Assembly: GCA_015472025.1 (NCBI GenBank) | Contig: BNHL01000001.1 | Coordinates: forward strand, 744,001-808,000 | From: Cytophagales bacterium WSM2-2 | GTDB lineage: Bacteria; Bacteroidota; Bacteroidia; Cytophagales; Cyclobacteriaceae | Length of the DNA: 64,000 nt | Reading direction: 5' to 3' | Shown: one piece after another, positions 24,071 to 33,177 of the stretch | Layout of the letters: the number at the start of each line of letters is the position of its first letter | Position numbering within the stretch: the stretch's first letter is position 1 | Program-made: the position numbers and the translations under genes | Notes under the pieces: generated by a model | The model's input: the letters and a program-made list of their open reading frames with translations, nothing else | The model's database searches: none | Told to the model about the DNA's origin: nothing

Positions 24071-26143
24071 TTAAACTGCTTTGAAGTCAATGAGACAAGA
24101 AACACCGGCATTTGTCTGGAGTTTTAATTCGGCCTGTAGTTGCCGTACGAGCGACTTCACAATCCTCAGCCCTGTAGACGTACTTTTTTCAATGTCGAAA
24201 TTAACAGGCATCCCTTTTCCATTGTCGCTTACCTGGAGTTGCATTCTCCCTTCTTGAATTTTTCTCATTGACAAATTTACGCGTCCCTCACGCACGTCCG
24301 TGAAAGCATATTTCAGCGAGTTGCTAATAAGTTCATTCAAAATAAGTCCCAGTGGCACAGCCGTGTCAACGTCCAGCCTTGCTTCAAAAGGTTCAATGTG
24401 GTATTGAATATTCCGACCTTCCAGTTTATAAGTACTGAACAGATACTCCATCAGTTCTTTCGAATAGTCCAAAAAGTCAATGGTGCTCAGGTCGTTGTTC
24501 TGATAGAGCTTTTGATGAATCAGAGACATCGACTTCACCCGGCTTTGACCTTCTTTTAACGTGTTGATCGTGCTCTCATCGGTGAGTGAGCGTGATTGTA
24601 AATTGAGTAAGCTCGAGATCACCTGCAGGTTGTTCTTCACCCGGTGGTGTATTTCACGGAGCAACAGTTCTTTTTCACCCAGTGATTTTTCGAGAACGAT
24701 TTCCTTTTGTTCTATGATTTTATTTTTCTCTTCAAGAATTCTATTGGTGCGTTGGTTGGCTTTATAGCGATTGTAAAGTAATCCAAAGAACAAAAGCACA
24801 ACCACCATTCCCACCACCATGGCATTGCGCCACCAAACTTGCTGCTTGAGCTCAAGCGTTTGTATTTGTGATTGTTGTTGAAGCGCTGCGATTGATTGTT
24901 CCTTTTTTGACGTCTCGTAACGTATTTCCATATTGGCCAAATCGCGGTTTCGTTGCTCATTGATGAATGAGTCACGTGCTAAAATCAGTTGCTGCTGGAA
25001 TTCAAATGCCTTCTCAAATCTACGCTGACTGGCATAGAGGGAAGTTAACATTTGCAATGCGTCACGCCTGTTCTTGAGTGTTTTGATAGAATCACTGATG
25101 GCGAGGGCTCGTTCTGCAGAATTGATAGCTTCATTATACTTTTTTTGCATTGAAAAAATCTCGGCCCGTGTAATCAATGAAACAGTCACTCCTGGCCTGT
25201 CTCCCACCATTTTTTGTAACTGTAGCGCCTGTTGTACATTATCCAGCGCGGCTGCCAGTTTGTTTTGTTTTATATAAATCAATGCTATCCGGTGAAGGCA
25301 TGCTGCAATACCTATTTTATTATCAATCGATTTCCTCACTTTCAACGACTCTTGTTGATAGTATAAGGCTGAGTCCAGCATATTCAAATGATAGAATGTC
25401 TGACCAAGGTTCGTAAGAATGTTTCCCCGTCCAATAAAATCCATAGAGGGAAATTCCAGAGTTTTTGCTTTTCTGAAATAGACAAGTGATTCAGCATACC
25501 TGCCCTGATACTGATGCAAAAGCCCAATATTAACATAAGAGGTCGCCCTTCCTTGCTTGTCATTTATTTTTTCCCTAAGGGTCAGACTTTTCAGATGGTA
25601 CGTTAAGGCAGTTTCATAGTCACCCATTCGGTCATAGACAATTGCAATATTATTGTAGACATTCCCGGTAAATCGTTCGTCAGAAACGGATTGAGCAATT
25701 TGGAGTGCAGTGTCGTAGCAATTCAATGCATCCTTAAACTGACCCAGGTACCAGTAGGCAATTCCCTTTTTCGAAAATAGTTCACCTCTTAGCCTGGGTT
25801 TTTTAAACTGTACCTTAAGTGCTTCATTATAAGTTGAAATGGAAACAGGGTAACGGCTCTTCATCAAATTTGCGTTTCCCCTGGCCAATAGAAGGGAGGC
25901 TTCTGCTTCAGGATTTGGATGTTGCTTGACCAGTTGAAGGCCTTTGTCCACATAGACAAACGTTGAGTCGGATTGAGACCCCCAGGTTTGACCGACAAGC
26001 TTTGTTAAAATTCTCAGTCGTGCCGTGTCCTCCATCGGCTTTCGAAGCAAAGCTTTCAAGCTGTCGACAGATTTCGATTGAGCTATTCCTTTAAAGCCAA
26101 CTAAACCAAGTGACAGACAAACAATCAGAGTTAAGGATTTCAT
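24071..26143 (-). CDS. TPR-containing HisKA_2-type sensor histidine kinase
   Basis: 690 residues. A signal peptide (about 1-21) precedes a periplasmic tetratricopeptide array (about 85-385; for example [38 protein letters not shown]). A coiled linker follows, one membrane helix (about 438-457, [18 protein letters not shown]), a second coiled coil, then HisKA_2 ([18 protein letters not shown]; phosphoacceptor His 499/500) and a HATPase_c domain ([38 protein letters not shown]). It senses something in the periplasm through protein-protein contacts and phosphorylates the LytTR regulator encoded 3 bp downstream. A TAnnTTTG promoter sits just upstream. Confidence 0.95.
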   Translation of the reverse strand: MKSLTLIVCLSLGLVGFKGIAQSKSVDSLKALLRKPMEDTARLRILTKLVGQTWGSQSDSTFVYVDKGLQLVKQHPNPEAEASLLLARGNANLMKSRYPVSISTYNEALKVQFKKPRLRGELFSKKGIAYWYLGQFKDALNCYDTALQIAQSVSDERFTGNVYNNIAIVYDRMGDYETALTYHLKSLTLREKINDKQGRATSYVNIGLLHQYQGRYAESLVYFRKAKTLEFPSMDFIGRGNILTNLGQTFYHLNMLDSALYYQQESLKVRKSIDNKIGIAACLHRIALIYIKQNKLAAALDNVQQALQLQKMVGDRPGVTVSLITRAEIFSMQKKYNEAINSAERALAISDSIKTLKNRRDALQMLTSLYASQRRFEKAFEFQQQLILARDSFINEQRNRDLANMEIRYETSKKEQSIAALQQQSQIQTLELKQQVWWRNAMVVGMVVVLLFFGLLYNRYKANQRTNRILEEKNKIIEQKEIVLEKSLGEKELLLREIHHRVKNNLQVISSLLNLQSRSLTDESTINTLKEGQSRVKSMSLIHQKLYQNNDLSTIDFLDYSKELMEYLFSTYKLEGRNIQYHIEPFEARLDVDTAVPLGLILNELISNSLKYAFTDVREGRVNLSMRKIQEGRMQLQVSDNGKGMPVNFDIEKSTSTGLRIVKSLVRQLQAELKLQTNAGVSCLIDFKAV

Positions 26144-26163
26144 TTAGGATCATGGGGTGTAAG

Positions 26164-26191
26164 CAAAGATACTGTCCCTTTTAATCCTCAA
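26164..26191 (-). promoter_or_regulatory. Bacteroidota-type promoter of the histidine kinase operon
   Basis: Minus strand: TTG at 26191-26189, 17 bp, then TATCTTTG (26171-26164), an exact TAnnTTTG -7 box, 20 nt before the ATG at 26143. Spacing is slightly short for the -33/-7 pair but within the reported range. Confidence 0.55.
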
Positions 26192-26317
26192 TCGAAAAAC
26201 GTACACAATTTTATGGGTGGCAATAGACTTAAGTCCCAGTCAGGCATTAATATTCACTTAATAATGGTACGCGTTTTTGCAGCCTGAGCCATTTCAAAGT
26301 AAAGCCTGAAAACGGAG

Positions 26318-27631
26318 TTATCGCTTTTCGGTGATTTGACTTCTGGTCAGGCGGTACATTAAAATCGCTGCCCGTTTGGTTTGGCGTGGAAGCCAGTTCA
26401 GATTGCCATATTCTCTTTCGGTGTGACCAAAACCTCCAGGCAATCCGAGTCCGTCAATGGCCATATCAACATAACCAGCTGTGAAAGAAATGTCCGCAGC
26501 ACCAGCATCTCGGGGATTGACAGCGACTACTTTTCCAAGCCCGAGGTCTTCACTCACTTTCGTGTAAGATGCAAGCAATTGGTAGTTGCCTTCGGTAGGC
26601 GCCAATGGAGGATAACCCTCGTCAAAAGTGAGTGTGGCTTCCGTTTGAGGCAAATGATTTGAAACGATCTGCTGCATTGTATTTTGTGCGCGTTTCAATT
26701 GCTCAGGTGAGACGGCACGGATGTCTCCCGTGACAATCGTTTCTTTTGCCACGATGTTCGTCTTGCCAAATGCAGAGCCACCGTTAAGTTTTTCATCACG
26801 CTTCACATCGTTTCCTCCAATGATCACACCGGGATTGAAAGTGAGATCTTTTTCAGTCGCAAGTTTCTGATAAAACTCAGTCAATATTCTTGAAGCTTCG
26901 TAAATAGCGCCAGCGCCAATGGTACTTGTAAAAATCTGCGATGAGTGTGCGGGCACGCCTTTCACCTTCAGTTCCCATTGCGTAGAACCTCTGCGCGAGC
27001 TCACTCCGGTTTTAGGATCACTTTTGCCATCTTCAAAACCGATCGCGATATCTGCAATCTTTGCTGCCTCGATTAAATCCTTGCGAGCTAGCTCCAACGG
27101 CCGTCCACTTAACTCTTCATCGCCTGTCATCACGACAATAATATTCATGTCCTTGAGTAAACCGGATTGCTTCAACGCTTCGAGCGAATAGATGATGATG
27201 ACATCGCCTCCTTTCATATCGGAGATGGCCGGGCCGGTAGCGGTTGAGTCGTTGACCAATGTATATTTCTGAAATGAAGTGGTCGGCTCAAACACGGAAT
27301 CAAGGTGACCGATGAGCAAAAGTGTTTTGCCTGCTCCATTGCCGGTGTGATAACCAACAAGGTGACCTGAACGACCAAATGGTTTGCCATCGATCCATTG
27401 TGTTTTAAATCCCAACGCATCAAGGCGTGACTTGAAAATTTGTCCTACTTTATAAACTCCTTCGAAGTTCATCGAGCCGCTATTGATATTAACTACTTCT
27501 TCAAGAAGTTGGAGTGCCGCTTTGTTTTTGGTATCAATGGTGGTGGTCAGGCTCTTTTCCATTTTGGAGAGCTGAGCATAACCTGTTGACGCAATCGATA
27601 AAGCAAAAATGAATGCGAATATTTTTTTCAT
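26318..27631 (-). CDS. M20/M28-family exported metallopeptidase (glutamate carboxypeptidase type)
   Basis: I start at ATG 27631, which opens a signal peptide (MKKIFAFIFALSIASTGYAQ); a longer frame from 27745 lacks protein character. The 437-residue enzyme shows the M20 metal ligands: His in LLIGHLDSVFE, bridging Asp in ISDMKGGDVI, the general-base Glu in MTGDEELSG, and a late His in GLPGGFGHTERE. The dimerisation (lid) domain with RRGSTQWELKVKGVPAHSSQ is present. It should cleave C-terminal residues (often glutamate) from peptides or folates in the periplasm. It follows the acyltransferase gene by 34 bp on the same strand, so they may be co-transcribed. Confidence 0.92.
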   Translation of the reverse strand: MKKIFAFIFALSIASTGYAQLSKMEKSLTTTIDTKNKAALQLLEEVVNINSGSMNFEGVYKVGQIFKSRLDALGFKTQWIDGKPFGRSGHLVGYHTGNGAGKTLLLIGHLDSVFEPTTSFQKYTLVNDSTATGPAISDMKGGDVIIIYSLEALKQSGLLKDMNIIVVMTGDEELSGRPLELARKDLIEAAKIADIAIGFEDGKSDPKTGVSSRRGSTQWELKVKGVPAHSSQIFTSTIGAGAIYEASRILTEFYQKLATEKDLTFNPGVIIGGNDVKRDEKLNGGSAFGKTNIVAKETIVTGDIRAVSPEQLKRAQNTMQQIVSNHLPQTEATLTFDEGYPPLAPTEGNYQLLASYTKVSEDLGLGKVVAVNPRDAGAADISFTAGYVDMAIDGLGLPGGFGHTEREYGNLNWLPRQTKRAAILMYRLTRSQITEKR

Positions 27632-27665
27632 GACAATGAATGTATTCTTTATTCTGTGATAAGTT

Positions 27666-28586
27666 TCAGACAATCTCTTCTCCGGGCTTCGTCTTCCAGC
27701 GCTCATGCATCCACACCCACTGTTCGGGGTGCTGACGGACAACATCTTCTGTAAAGCGTGTAAAGTTTTGAGTATTGATGATCAAATCCTGTTCATCATC
27801 ACCGGTGTAGACCAATGGAATTTCCGGGAGGATGTGCATCTGTTGCCTGTAGTTTTCATCCAGGTAAACATAAGTAGGCACTACTGCACAACCGGACTTC
27901 AATGCCATCACTGTTGCTCCAATCGGTGTGGAAGCAGGCTTCCCAAAGAAATTCACAAAACGGCTTTTCACTTTTGTATCCTGGTCTATTAAAATAGCAA
28001 TGGAGCCGCCCGACTTTAGCGCCTTAAATAAGCGTACACTTTCTTTTCCTCTTTCAATAGCAATTGCGCCATACGCATTCCGGTATTTCAAGAGCAATTC
28101 ATTCAACCTTTCGTCAGACAGGGCAGTGCCAATAATGTTGGGTTTAAGACCACGCAACGCCATGTTAGTGATCTGCAAATCGAATGCGCCCAAATGACTT
28201 GTGAGAAACATCACGCCCTTTCCTTTAGCATGTGCTTTCTCGTAATTCTCCAGCCCATGTGTTTCCAGGAATTTTTCAAGATCACTTAGAGTCTTCACAC
28301 TCAGTGACCGGATGATATCACCCGCGTTCTTGCCCAGCATTTCAAACGTCTTCTTGCTGAGTTTTTTGATCTCATCGGGTGACTTTTCGTTCCCGAAGGC
28401 GATGGTCAGGTGTTTGATCATCCGCTCGGCTGGCTTAGGTGAAAAGCGGTAAGCGATGCGGCCCAAAACACCACAGAAGCGTAACCACATTTTTCGCGGG
28501 GTGATACCTGCAGAAAAAATCAGGAAACGGATAAAAAGATACAGGGCAGTGTACTTGATTTCCTTGCGCAGCGGACGTTTTTCCAT
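27666..28586 (-). CDS. LpxL/HtrB-type lysophospholipid (lipid A) acyltransferase
   Basis: Started at ATG 28586 (306 residues); the open frame upstream reaches into the divergent SixA-like gene and is not protein-like. The catalytic HX4D motif is H131-LGAF-D136 in FLTSHLGAFDLQ, followed by the usual Arg/Glu patch (IAIERGKES), LIDQDTKVKSRFVNFFG and the closing PEQWVWMHERWK. One N-terminal membrane helix lies at about 13-30. The enzyme transfers a secondary acyl chain to lipid A at the inner leaflet of the inner membrane. A TATCTTTG -7 box lies 11 nt before the start. Confidence 0.92.
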   Translation of the reverse strand: MEKRPLRKEIKYTALYLFIRFLIFSAGITPRKMWLRFCGVLGRIAYRFSPKPAERMIKHLTIAFGNEKSPDEIKKLSKKTFEMLGKNAGDIIRSLSVKTLSDLEKFLETHGLENYEKAHAKGKGVMFLTSHLGAFDLQITNMALRGLKPNIIGTALSDERLNELLLKYRNAYGAIAIERGKESVRLFKALKSGGSIAILIDQDTKVKSRFVNFFGKPASTPIGATVMALKSGCAVVPTYVYLDENYRQQMHILPEIPLVYTGDDEQDLIINTQNFTRFTEDVVRQHPEQWVWMHERWKTKPGEEIV

Positions 28587-28597
28587 AGATGAATTGG

Positions 28598-28605
28598 CAA
28601 AGATA
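28598..28605 (-). promoter_or_regulatory. -7 box for the acyltransferase gene
   Basis: Minus strand TATCTTTG, an exact TAnnTTTG match 11 nt before ATG 28586; no matching -33 TTG at 17-23 bp. It lies in the 44-bp space shared with the divergent SixA-like gene. Confidence 0.45.
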
Positions 28606-28630
28606 CAATGCGAAAATGTAACTTGGACAG

Positions 28631-29137
28631 ATGAAAAAGCTATATCTCGTGCGGCATGCCAAGTCCAGTTGGGACAACCCCGATCAGGATGACTTCGATC
28701 GCCCACTGAACGAACGAGGTTTGAAAGACGCCCCACGGATGGCAAAAATACTTCGGGAGCGAGGTGTCTTTCCAGACCGGATGATTTCCAGCCCGGCAGT
28801 ACGTGCATTAGCTACCTGCCAGGCCTTTGCTGAGGTCTTAAAATTTGATGCAAAAAAGATCGTGACCGTACAACACCTTTACCATGCCAGCATGGACATC
28901 TGGCTTGCTGTTTTAAGCTCACTGCAAGAACACAAAGGCGACAAGGAAGATGTAGCGTTGGTCTTCGGGCACAACCCGGGCATCACTGAATTTGCCAACG
29001 AGCTATTGAATATTTCCATTGACAATATTCCTACCTGTGGCATCGTCAGTGCAACATTGAAAATTGATTCGTGGAAAGATATTTCGTACGGCTGTGGCAA
29101 ACTGAAGTCGTTCGATTATCCGAAGAAGGATAATTAA
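28631..29137 (+). CDS. SixA-type histidine phosphatase
   Basis: 168 residues, the usual length of SixA-like phosphatases. The phosphohistidine site is R8-H9 in LYLVRHAKSSW; the second conserved Arg is in DRPLNERGLKDA, another is in MISSPAVRAL, and the second catalytic His is in LVFGHNPGITEF. E. coli SixA removes phosphate from His of phosphotransfer proteins; the substrate here is unknown. It is cytoplasmic. The gene is divergent from the LpxL-type gene, and its stop overlaps the end of the convergent DUF6787 gene by 4 bp. Confidence 0.9.
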   Translation: MKKLYLVRHAKSSWDNPDQDDFDRPLNERGLKDAPRMAKILRERGVFPDRMISSPAVRALATCQAFAEVLKFDAKKIVTVQHLYHASMDIWLAVLSSLQEHKGDKEDVALVFGHNPGITEFANELLNISIDNIPTCGIVSATLKIDSWKDISYGCGKLKSFDYPKKDN

Positions 29138-29445
29138 TTTTTTCTGAACAACGAGGTCATTCGCCTGAAGAAACGTTTCTCGAAATCCAGGAAGAAACGG
29201 AATTGCCCAAAGATGAATCCGTAGAAAAGCAACACGAGATTGTAAATTGGCAATATTAATATGTAGTAAGCGATCCTTGCCCACACGGGAATTTCATTTC
29301 CAAAGAGCAGTCGCAAGATCGGCTTCATCAGCCATACGATAGTAAGTCCTGTGCAGGCAAAAGACAACAAAATGGCAATCACGTGCCATAGGTTCTTGGC
29401 ATTCCATCGTTGCTGCAGTTTTTCCAGCCAGCTCATGCGTCTCAA
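29134..29445 (-). CDS. DUF6787-type membrane protein
   Basis: The 103-residue protein has two membrane helices, about 20-40 (WHVIAILLSFACTGLTIVWL) and about 57-78 (RIAYYILILPIYNLVLLFYG), and a basic C-terminal tail (RFFRRMTSLFRKN). The opening LEKLQQRWNAKNLWHV matches a small family common in Bacteroidota. Role unknown; inner membrane. The start codon directly follows the stop of the pseudouridine synthase gene (29446), so the two are translationally linked. Confidence 0.75.
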   Translation of the reverse strand: MRRMSWLEKLQQRWNAKNLWHVIAILLSFACTGLTIVWLMKPILRLLFGNEIPVWARIAYYILILPIYNLVLLFYGFIFGQFRFFLDFEKRFFRRMTSLFRKN

Positions 29446-30129
29446 TTAACTAAAAAGATTCCATAATTCATCCGAAGGCAGCGGGGCGACCAACGAAATT
29501 TTCTCCTTTTTAACGGGATGAATAAATTCCAGTTGCCGCGCATGAAGACAAATACTTTTATCGGGATTGGGTTGGTCGTAACCATACTTGAGGTCACCTA
29601 CAATCGGGCATCCCATCGAAGCCAGTTGCACCCGGATCTGATGCGGGCGCCCGGTGATGGGATTCACTTCCAATAAAAAATAATCTGAACGCTGTCTGAG
29701 TAACTGGTAACTCAACTCCGACCGCTGGCCTTCTTTATTTTCCCTGGCATAGGCAGTCGTTTTGTTCTTCGCTTCATTCTTTACCAGCCAATGCACCAGA
29801 GTCCCAGATTCCTTTGCCGGCTTACTCTGAACAATAGCCCAATATGTTTTTTTTGTTTGCCTGTCGCGGAAGAGTGCATTCATTCTGTCGAGGGATTTTG
29901 ACGTGCGGGCAAAAATCACAACACCGCTTACCGGTCTGTCGATGCGATGCACCACACCGAGAAAAACCTCACCCGGCTTTTTGTATTTCTCTTTAATGTA
30001 TTTTTTACATAACTCAACCAGTGGTTCATCGCCGGTCTCGTCACCTTGCACGAGTACTCCTGAAGTTTTATTGACAGCTAATAAGTGGTTGTCTTCGTAG
30101 AGTACTGCCAGTGAATTAGCCGGTCGCAT
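29446..30129 (-). CDS. RluA-family pseudouridine synthase
   Basis: 227 residues with the RluA core and no S4 domain. The catalytic Asp is D64 in VVHRIDRPVSGVV; other motifs are LLAVNKTSGVLV at the start, KKTYWAIV, the RSELSYQLL region, PITGRPHQIRVQLASMG and a final LCLHARQLEF-like strand. It converts uridine to pseudouridine in rRNA or tRNA; the exact site cannot be told. It lies in a run of minus-strand genes starting with RF3, 6 bp after the DUF5615 toxin-like gene. Confidence 0.93.
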   Translation of the reverse strand: MRPANSLAVLYEDNHLLAVNKTSGVLVQGDETGDEPLVELCKKYIKEKYKKPGEVFLGVVHRIDRPVSGVVIFARTSKSLDRMNALFRDRQTKKTYWAIVQSKPAKESGTLVHWLVKNEAKNKTTAYARENKEGQRSELSYQLLRQRSDYFLLEVNPITGRPHQIRVQLASMGCPIVGDLKYGYDQPNPDKSICLHARQLEFIHPVKKEKISLVAPLPSDELWNLFS

Positions 30130-30135
30130 CGTAGA

Positions 30136-30468
30136 TTAATAAATTTCTAAAATTCCTACCTCAGGATTAGATAGGAAAGATTCAATCGCCTGCCGATGCT
30201 CAACAAGTTTAGTTGTCACCTTCAGGTTATTCGAGTTTCCGAATCTAAGCCAGATTATTTTAGGTGGATATCCTCTCAGCAGCTGCAAATCATAAAAATC
30301 CTCATCAAATGTTACAATGGCAAAGTTGTTGACCGCAGCATACTTAAATATCTGCAAATCTTCTTTTAGGCCATCGTTGATTAAGGAGATGTGAGTACTT
30401 CCAGGAAAATTTGTCTCAATGGATTTTGCTACACGAAAAGAGATGTTCTCATCCAGCAATAGCTTCAT
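30136..30468 (-). CDS. DUF5615 PIN-like toxin component
   Basis: 110 residues with the PIN-like acidic sites: D6-E7-N8 in MKLLLDENIS, the E in LKEDLQIF, and TFDEDFYDL, then the PPKIIWLRFGN strand typical of DUF5615 proteins. Family members are predicted RNases paired with DUF433 antitoxins. The start ATG overlaps the stop of the DUF433 gene by 4 bp (30465-30468), the normal arrangement of this toxin-antitoxin module. All acidic residues are in place, so it appears intact. Confidence 0.88.
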   Translation of the reverse strand: MKLLLDENISFRVAKSIETNFPGSTHISLINDGLKEDLQIFKYAAVNNFAIVTFDEDFYDLQLLRGYPPKIIWLRFGNSNNLKVTTKLVEHRQAIESFLSNPEVGILEIY

Positions 30469-30686
30469 ACAACAACTGTTGCCTTCCTTTCTTTATCTGC
30501 TGAATATGAAAGACATGCTAAAATCTGATCTTTGGAGAGTTGTGGGAAGTCGTCTATCACTTCCTGAATACTCATTCCTGACGCCAGCCAACTCAATACA
30601 TCATAAACTGCAATCCTCGTTCCTTTTATACAAGGCTTTCCAAAGCGAATATTTGGATTGATCTCGATGTACTGTTTGTAGTCCAT
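30465..30686 (-). CDS. DUF433 antitoxin
   Basis: I choose ATG 30686 (73 residues) over the TTG two codons upstream. The fold is the DUF433 winged helix: IEINPNIRFGKPCIKGTRI at the start, then the helix pair VYDVLSWLASGMSIQEVIDD and FPQLSKDQILACLSYSADK. It would bind DNA at its own promoter and neutralise the DUF5615 partner that follows with a 4-bp overlap. The gene lies 19 bp after the stop of the RF3 gene, so the module may be read from the RF3 promoter as well as its own. Confidence 0.88.
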   Translation of the reverse strand: MDYKQYIEINPNIRFGKPCIKGTRIAVYDVLSWLASGMSIQEVIDDFPQLSKDQILACLSYSADKERKATVVV

Positions 30687-30705
30687 AACCAAAGTTAATC
30701 AATTT

Positions 30706-32289
30706 TCAATCTTTAAACTCCGAAGTAAAGTGGAACTTGATATCCGGGAAGTTGTCGTGCACCATTTGCAGCCACGCCTTTGATTCTGCCATAAACACCA
30801 GCTTGCCGTCCTTATCCAGTGCAATGTGTCGTTGCTTGGAAGCGATGAACTCCGCCAGCTTCTTTTCGTCAGGGCTGCTGATCCAGCAAGCTTTGTAAAT
30901 ATTCTGCGGGGCAAACTCGGCCGTAGCTCCGTATTCTTCTTTTAATCGAAATTGAATTACCTCAAACTGAAGCGCTCCTACTGTACCAACTACTTTCTTC
31001 TTGCCAAGCTCGTAAGTGAACAACTGCGCCACGCCTTCTTCCATCAACTGCAGCAAGCCCTTCTCCAACTGCTTGGTCTTCATCGCATCCTTGTTAATCA
31101 CCTCCTTGAAAATTTCAGGCGAGAAACTCGGGATGCCTGTGTACATCATCTTCTCCCCCTCCGTCAGCGTATCTCCGATTTTCAAATTTCCGGTGTCAAA
31201 CAAACCAACGATATCGCCCGGCCAGGCTTCGTCTACTGTTTCGCGATCCTGTGCCATGAAAGCAGTTGCGTTGGAGAAGCGAATCGATTTATCATTGCGT
31301 ACATGAAGGTAATTACTGCCACGCTCAAACTTCCCTGAGCAGACACGCAAGAAGGCGATCCGGTTTCTATGCTTCGGGTCCATGTTGGCATGGATCTTAA
31401 AAATAAAGCCGGTGAATTTTTTCTCTTCCGGTTTCACTTCACGCAGCGTAGTCTCACGGATCAACGGAGGTGGGGCAAAGCGAATGAATGTGTCAAGCAA
31501 TTCTTTCACTCCGAAATTATTCACCGCACTGCCAAAGAACACAGGCGCCACTTTTCCATCCAGGTAATCTTTTACATCCAGCTCAGGATAAACACCATTG
31601 AGTAACTCCACGTCCTCACGAAGTTTGATCGCATAATTTTCACCAATGTATTGATCCAGCTCCGGAGAGTTGATGTCTGAAATTTCAATTGCCTCCTCCA
31701 CGGTCGTTTTACTGGGAGTAAACAACTTCAAACTCTTTTCATACAAGCTGTACACTCCTTTGAACGTCTTACCCATGCTGATGGGCCAGCTCAGCGGATG
31801 CACTTTTATTTTCAGTTTTGCCTCGATCTCATCAAGCAAGTCGAACGGGTCTTGTCCTTCGCGGTCGAGTTTGTTGATGAAGCAAAGTACGGGCGTGCTG
31901 CGCATGCGGCACACCTCCATCAGTTTTTCAGTCTGAATCTCCACGCCTTTTACGCAGTCGATCACCATGATCACGCTGTCTACAGCCGTAAGTGTACGAT
32001 ACGTGTCTTCGGCAAAATCCTGGTGACCGGGTGTATCCAGCAAATTAATCTTGACGTCATTGTAGTTGAACCCCATCACAGAGGTAGCCACGGAGATACC
32101 GCGCTGCTTCTCGATCTCCATCCAGTCGCTGCGGGCGTGGTCTTTGATTTTCGATGATTTCACCGCACCGGCTTTCTGAATAGCCCCGCCAAAAAGGAGC
32201 AATTTCTCCGTGAGCGTGGTCTTGCCCGCATCCGGGTGACTGATGATCCCAAACGTCCTGCGCTTCGCTATTTCCTGTTCTAAAGTCAT
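30706..32289 (-). CDS. prfC: Peptide chain release factor 3
   Basis: I prefer the second ATG (32289), giving 527 residues; an ATG two codons earlier also exists. GTPase motifs are complete: [17 protein letters not shown] (P-loop), RGISVATSV (switch I), [14 protein letters not shown] (G3) and [12 protein letters not shown] (G4). RF3-specific sequence follows ([17 protein letters not shown]), then domain II ([15 protein letters not shown]) and the C-terminal domain ([20 protein letters not shown]). RF3 uses GTP to recycle RF1/RF2 from ribosomes after termination. The protein is cytoplasmic. Confidence 0.97.
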   Translation of the reverse strand: MTLEQEIAKRRTFGIISHPDAGKTTLTEKLLLFGGAIQKAGAVKSSKIKDHARSDWMEIEKQRGISVATSVMGFNYNDVKINLLDTPGHQDFAEDTYRTLTAVDSVIMVIDCVKGVEIQTEKLMEVCRMRSTPVLCFINKLDREGQDPFDLLDEIEAKLKIKVHPLSWPISMGKTFKGVYSLYEKSLKLFTPSKTTVEEAIEISDINSPELDQYIGENYAIKLREDVELLNGVYPELDVKDYLDGKVAPVFFGSAVNNFGVKELLDTFIRFAPPPLIRETTLREVKPEEKKFTGFIFKIHANMDPKHRNRIAFLRVCSGKFERGSNYLHVRNDKSIRFSNATAFMAQDRETVDEAWPGDIVGLFDTGNLKIGDTLTEGEKMMYTGIPSFSPEIFKEVINKDAMKTKQLEKGLLQLMEEGVAQLFTYELGKKKVVGTVGALQFEVIQFRLKEEYGATAEFAPQNIYKACWISSPDEKKLAEFIASKQRHIALDKDGKLVFMAESKAWLQMVHDNFPDIKFHFTSEFKD

Positions 32290-32306
32290 AATCATTTTTC
32301 GAGGCG

Positions 32307-32314
32307 CAAAAATA
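32307..32314 (-). promoter_or_regulatory. -7 box for prfC
   Basis: Minus strand TATTTTTG fits TAnnTTTG, 17 nt before ATG 32289. No clear -33 element. Confidence 0.35.
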
Positions 32315-32382
32315 CATAAAGGATTGGGATTGATACTTAAACCGTCAGAACGGAACAGTATAGCAGGCTAATGGCAGTTTCC

Positions 32383-33174
32383 CTATTTTGATTCCACATT
32401 TGATATCTGCACGACAGCGCATGGCTTTTCTCCTTCAACACTGGCATTGATATAATAAATACCGGTTGTTTTGCAATTGAAAACATACTTTAATCCCCGG
32501 TCGGACTCTTTTTTGATCATCCTTTGGGTGATCGGTTCCCTTTCAGAATTCAAAAAACTGAATTTGATCCCGTCCTTTTTTCCATCCACTCTTTCAACAT
32601 AAATTTGATAATCAGCGTCTTTCGTAAATACGTAAGAGTATTGAAATTCCTGACTTAAGGAAATGAATTGCCTGACAATACTCTTCGATTTATCAATCGA
32701 GTTTTCCAGTTTTTGCAGCAAGTCCAAATCACAAGGTTGTTGCTTCTTGGTGAGGTATGACAACTGCAACACCGCACAGCCATTGAATGACTGGTTTGCG
32801 TAAAGAAAAATGTGATAAACGCTTGTAGTGGGACATTCCAGGATCATCATTTTACCTTCACCAACTTCTGATGGCCTCAAGGATTGTGTCCAATCCACGC
32901 CATTCGCATCCTGCAGTCTCATCTTTACTTTACCTTCACTCGCTAACGAATGTTCTAAATAAAAACCGTACTTAGTTTTAGCGGTAAGAACATAGGTATA
33001 CTCTAAACTAAACGGAACTCCTTCTATTTTTTTCACCGTGACGGGGAATCTTTTTAGCAACATGAATTGAGGAAAGGTTTCGCTTAACTTCTCGTAAAGT
33101 TCGGGATCGCATTGTGCCTGAATGCAATTTGCGGCCATGGCAAAGGCAATGATTAATGTAAATTTTGGTTTCAT
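32383..33174 (-). CDS. Uncharacterised secreted protein with two similar halves
   Basis: 263 residues with a signal peptide (MKPKFTLIIAFAMAANCIQA). The mature protein is two related halves: each begins CDPELYEKL / CDLDLLQKL, then has ...FSLEYTYVLTAKTKYGFYLE / FQYSYVFTKDADYQIYVE, ...GKMMILECPTTSVYHIFLY / GLKYVFNCKTTGIYYINAS, and ends CAVLQLSYL / CAVVQISNV. This internal duplication suggests a two-domain beta-sandwich, perhaps disulfide-bonded. No family recognised. It is the third gene of a sigma/FecR operon (3 bp after FecR), in the place where a TonB receptor usually sits. Confidence 0.75.
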   Translation of the reverse strand: MKPKFTLIIAFAMAANCIQAQCDPELYEKLSETFPQFMLLKRFPVTVKKIEGVPFSLEYTYVLTAKTKYGFYLEHSLASEGKVKMRLQDANGVDWTQSLRPSEVGEGKMMILECPTTSVYHIFLYANQSFNGCAVLQLSYLTKKQQPCDLDLLQKLENSIDKSKSIVRQFISLSQEFQYSYVFTKDADYQIYVERVDGKKDGIKFSFLNSEREPITQRMIKKESDRGLKYVFNCKTTGIYYINASVEGEKPCAVVQISNVESK

Positions 33175-33177
33175 ATC

